Source: Orthonyx spaldingii (lineage: Eukaryota > Chordata > Aves > Passeriformes > Orthonychidae). Taken from it: a stretch of DNA of 64,000 nucleotides. The position numbers and the translations under genes were made by a program. This document shows positions 61,294 to 64,000 of this stretch, piece by piece (position 1 is the stretch's first letter; each line of letters starts with the position of its first letter). The DNA is taken from NCBI GenBank assembly GCA_013397795.1, contig VZTJ01003574.1, positions 2,647,284 to 2,711,283 on the forward strand, in the 5' to 3' direction. Below the pieces are notes generated by a model. The model saw nothing but the letters and a program-made list of their open reading frames with translations, did no database searches and had not been told where the DNA came from.

Positions 61294-64000
61294 TCAAATC
61301 CACCACCAGTTACCCAAAATAAAACACATTATCTGCCCTCTCTGGAAAAAATAAATCATATGATGAATGTTTGCACAACTTGTCAGAACAGCGAACACAT
61401 CCTCTGATCTTCACCCAGACAGACCTGAATGCTCACAGTTACTGACCCCAGACAAGAACAAGAGTCCATATTTTTGAAATCACATGCAAAATCCATACAT
61501 CTCATTCTGACTTTCCTTTAGGTCCTCACCACTCAATATTTCACCATAAAGCATGAATTTACCCTTTAGGTTCTAGATCAAAGCAAGCACACTCCCAGGA
61601 TCAAGGCACAGGACTGCAAGACTTCATTTCTTCCCATCAGCTTCCCACCGCACACGCCAGGAGTGCTTGCCCAGAATTTTGGGTCTCAAGGTGATTATGC
61701 AACACTTGAAAGCAACAATTGTTAGCCTATAATTGAAGAGCAAGCATTTATTGCAGAGGTACTACTTCTGATCTAACATTTACAGCCTCACATCTATGAT
61801 CACATACTTAGAATTCACTTCTGACAGCTTTAGTGGTTTATCACATTTTCACATCTATGTTTTTACACCAGTCATGACTGCAATTCCTGCCCATGGTGTC
61901 CTTCTCTTTCATTTGCATTTGTCCTTCCACAGATCAGTTCTACTTTCAAAGCAAACTGCATCTCCCAAGCCTCCTATATTTACAGAAAAGAGAAGCAGGT
62001 GGGCAGAGCACCTTTGAAGTTTATGTTTATTGTTACAAACACGTCCAATACCCTGATTCATGCTGGACTTGAACCAACTGCCTGAGAAACCAGCATCTTC
62101 TAAAGGCTCCAGTCTCCCTCTGCCTATGGAAGTGAAAATTGGTTTTGAGGAAGCTCAGCAACCTTGACAACATTTCATGACTCTTCTGCCACAGCTTATT
62201 TAGGATTGTTTTTTCTTCCTATTCATCTTGATGACAAACTAGTTTTGATGTCTGTGTTCAGTTATTCTTTCTTGCATGTTAGTCAGCCTCTCCCCATGAG
62301 AAACCAGATACTGCACTGAGTGGTTTTACACAGCCACTGTTTTCATTAATATCTGTGCTTTCACAATGCTTAACAAAAAATTACACAGCTACACAGCAGT
62401 GTAAGCTCTTCTTGGAAAAATATTCTCATGGACTTAAGGGTGAAAACAGATGTGTCAAGAATAGTGTTCATGTATTTTAGTGGTACCAAAACCAAATAAT
62501 AACCTATATGTCTATTTCAAATGTAATTACATCCTGAAATGTCTGCAAAGTCTCAGGATTATTCTACAGGCAGAATCCTGGCACACTAACACAGCAGTAG
62601 AGAAAGAAGGAGTAGGTTCACTTTTCATTGAAGGAAAAGGTGACCTTGGCATGAAATCAAGATCTGCAGGTGGCAGCTTCACGTCTGAATCTGACAGGAA
62701 AAATAACTATCTCAACTATCCAAAACCCACCAAAAAAAGCAATTCACTATTAAAAAAGCAAGCATTTGGCTCAAAATAAGAAAGAAATTAAAATACAGTG
62801 AAATTTAAGTCTTGCAGTGAGTTGTGGGAGTGGTGGTACTCTTAAAGAGCCCAGCATGACGTATTTCTAAAAGACACAAGACATGACAGAAAAGAGGAGA
62901 CTGACATGAGTGTACAAGTTACTATGGAGCCAAGATTTTTCATGCTCAGGTTATACTTAAAATAGCAAATGGAGCCATTTTCAGAGATATCAGTTTCTTT
63001 TTAACAGCAAAGAACATTTCAGATCAATTCTAAATTTAATCTTAACCTAGGGTATTCCAAACAAGCTCTCACAGGACATTATTTATTCTTCCCCTCCTAA
63101 CTTTAGCAATTTTAGCTGCCTTAATCCAAGGATATTAAGCACCAGCTATATTTTGCAGCTCCCATACAGCATGCCCAAGCCAAAGCTTGCATTTGGTGGC
63201 AGTTCAAAAAACTCCTTTGAAGTAATTTAGGACCCCAAAACAAAGTATGTTTCTGCTGGTGATTGAGCATGGATTCACTTCTCCCTCTGCAAACACACAG
63301 CACTGGGTCCAAACCAACACATTACACCTCAGAACACCCAGTGCCCTGTTTGCTACAGGCTCACAGCAAACCTTTGTCAGCCACCTGCACATGACACATG
63401 TTTGCCTGTCAGTGGCACACAAACGGCTGGTCCCAGCAGCATCTATTGGATGTTTGGCCAGGTAAACCCACTTCCACAGGGAAATAGTTTTGTTGGAGGG
63501 AAGTATGTTCAAAGTGGTTAGTTACTGTTCAAGGAATTCGTTCAGCAGCTCCCTTCAATGGGCATCTTAAGAGGTTTTACGATGAAGAACTAAGTTTTAG
63601 AAGAGCTCAGGCATTTTCTTCCTTTCTTTAAATTGCTACTGGATAATATGCTCTGGCAATAACAGCAGCACAGAGGAGGGTAAATTCACCATCATCTCTC
63701 ATTAGCTGACACCCTGTCTGCATTATTTAAGCCATTCATTGGCATGTTACAAACCAAAAGTGGTATTTTTCTCCCAGAAAGGATTTCTCTGTCTTGGCTG
63801 TATTTCAGCCCAGTATTACACTATGCCATATTTTAAATTAAAGCAGATAGAGTTCAAAGCTAGACCAGTTAAATAGGCTAATAAACAAAGAGGTCATTGG
63901 ACTGATAGTTTCATAGCCTGCATAACTTTAGAGTTAGAACACAAGAGGGGAGGAAAAGGAAGAAGTCAGACTTAGCAAAAAGCAGCCAAGGATCAATAAA

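Larger units (their letters stand above)
52066..64000 (-). other. POC1B: POC1B upstream intron, partial; no further exon found
   Basis: From the acceptor at 52066 to the window end I searched the minus strand for the next POC1B exon, which should encode the linker just after the WD40 propeller (in human it includes a 'DIYPR' and an 'STPPVMDILSF' stretch), and for WD40 blades. I found none, so at least 11.9 kb of this intron lies here. It is AT-rich, holds one long CR1 fragment (58678-59235) and has several simple A- or AT-rich tracts, for example 53370-53406 and 61272-61293. A poorly conserved exon could have escaped me. Confidence 0.65.

Noticed and set aside
1..64000. CRISPR arrays, bacterial operons, riboswitches, or endogenous viral genes other than the LTR
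   Set aside because: No regularly spaced direct repeats, no operon-like coding density, and no open frame with viral polymerase, capsid or envelope features was seen.

Overview
The window looks like nuclear DNA from a perching bird (Passeriformes). The evidence is the repeat content. There are several CR1-type LINE fragments carrying the avian CR1 3' tail. There is one SINE built from a tRNA-Ile head and a CR1-like tail ending in an 8-bp repeat, the architecture of TguSINE1 described from zebra finch. There is also a degraded retroviral LTR of a type I recognise as common in songbird assemblies. The only protein-coding sequence I can support has vertebrate introns and AG/GT splice sites. Nothing here is bacterial, and the many long open frames in the GC-rich left half have no recognisable protein features.

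The one gene is the 3' end of POC1B (centriolar WD40 protein) on the minus strand. Its last two coding exons lie at 51925-52065 and 40275-40373. They join in phase 0 and encode the 79-residue C-terminus, including the POC1 coiled coil. A stop codon is followed by a short 3' UTR with a canonical polyadenylation signal at 40108-40113. The intron between the exons is 11.55 kb. Everything right of 52065 is the next upstream intron, and I found no further exon before the window ends.

The left 40 kb (1 to about 40085) is intergenic. From conserved amniote synteny (DUSP6 next to POC1B, same orientation in human) it is probably the DNA between the POC1B 3' end and the DUSP6 5' end, and so may hold DUSP6 control elements. 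That is inference, because DUSP6 itself is not in the window. This region contains a MIR-like SINE, CR1 pieces, an AAT microsatellite, a 2 x 41 bp tandem duplication, an LTR and the tRNA-Ile SINE. It also has several AT-rich islands in GC-richer surroundings that are candidates for conserved non-coding elements. By eye the left part is richer in G+C than the intronic right part.

I did not find an undescribed biological system. The most useful leads are a tandem (NAGNAG) splice acceptor in POC1B, an LTR whose TATA-like box points toward the POC1B 3' end, and the candidate regulatory islands upstream of the inferred DUSP6 position.
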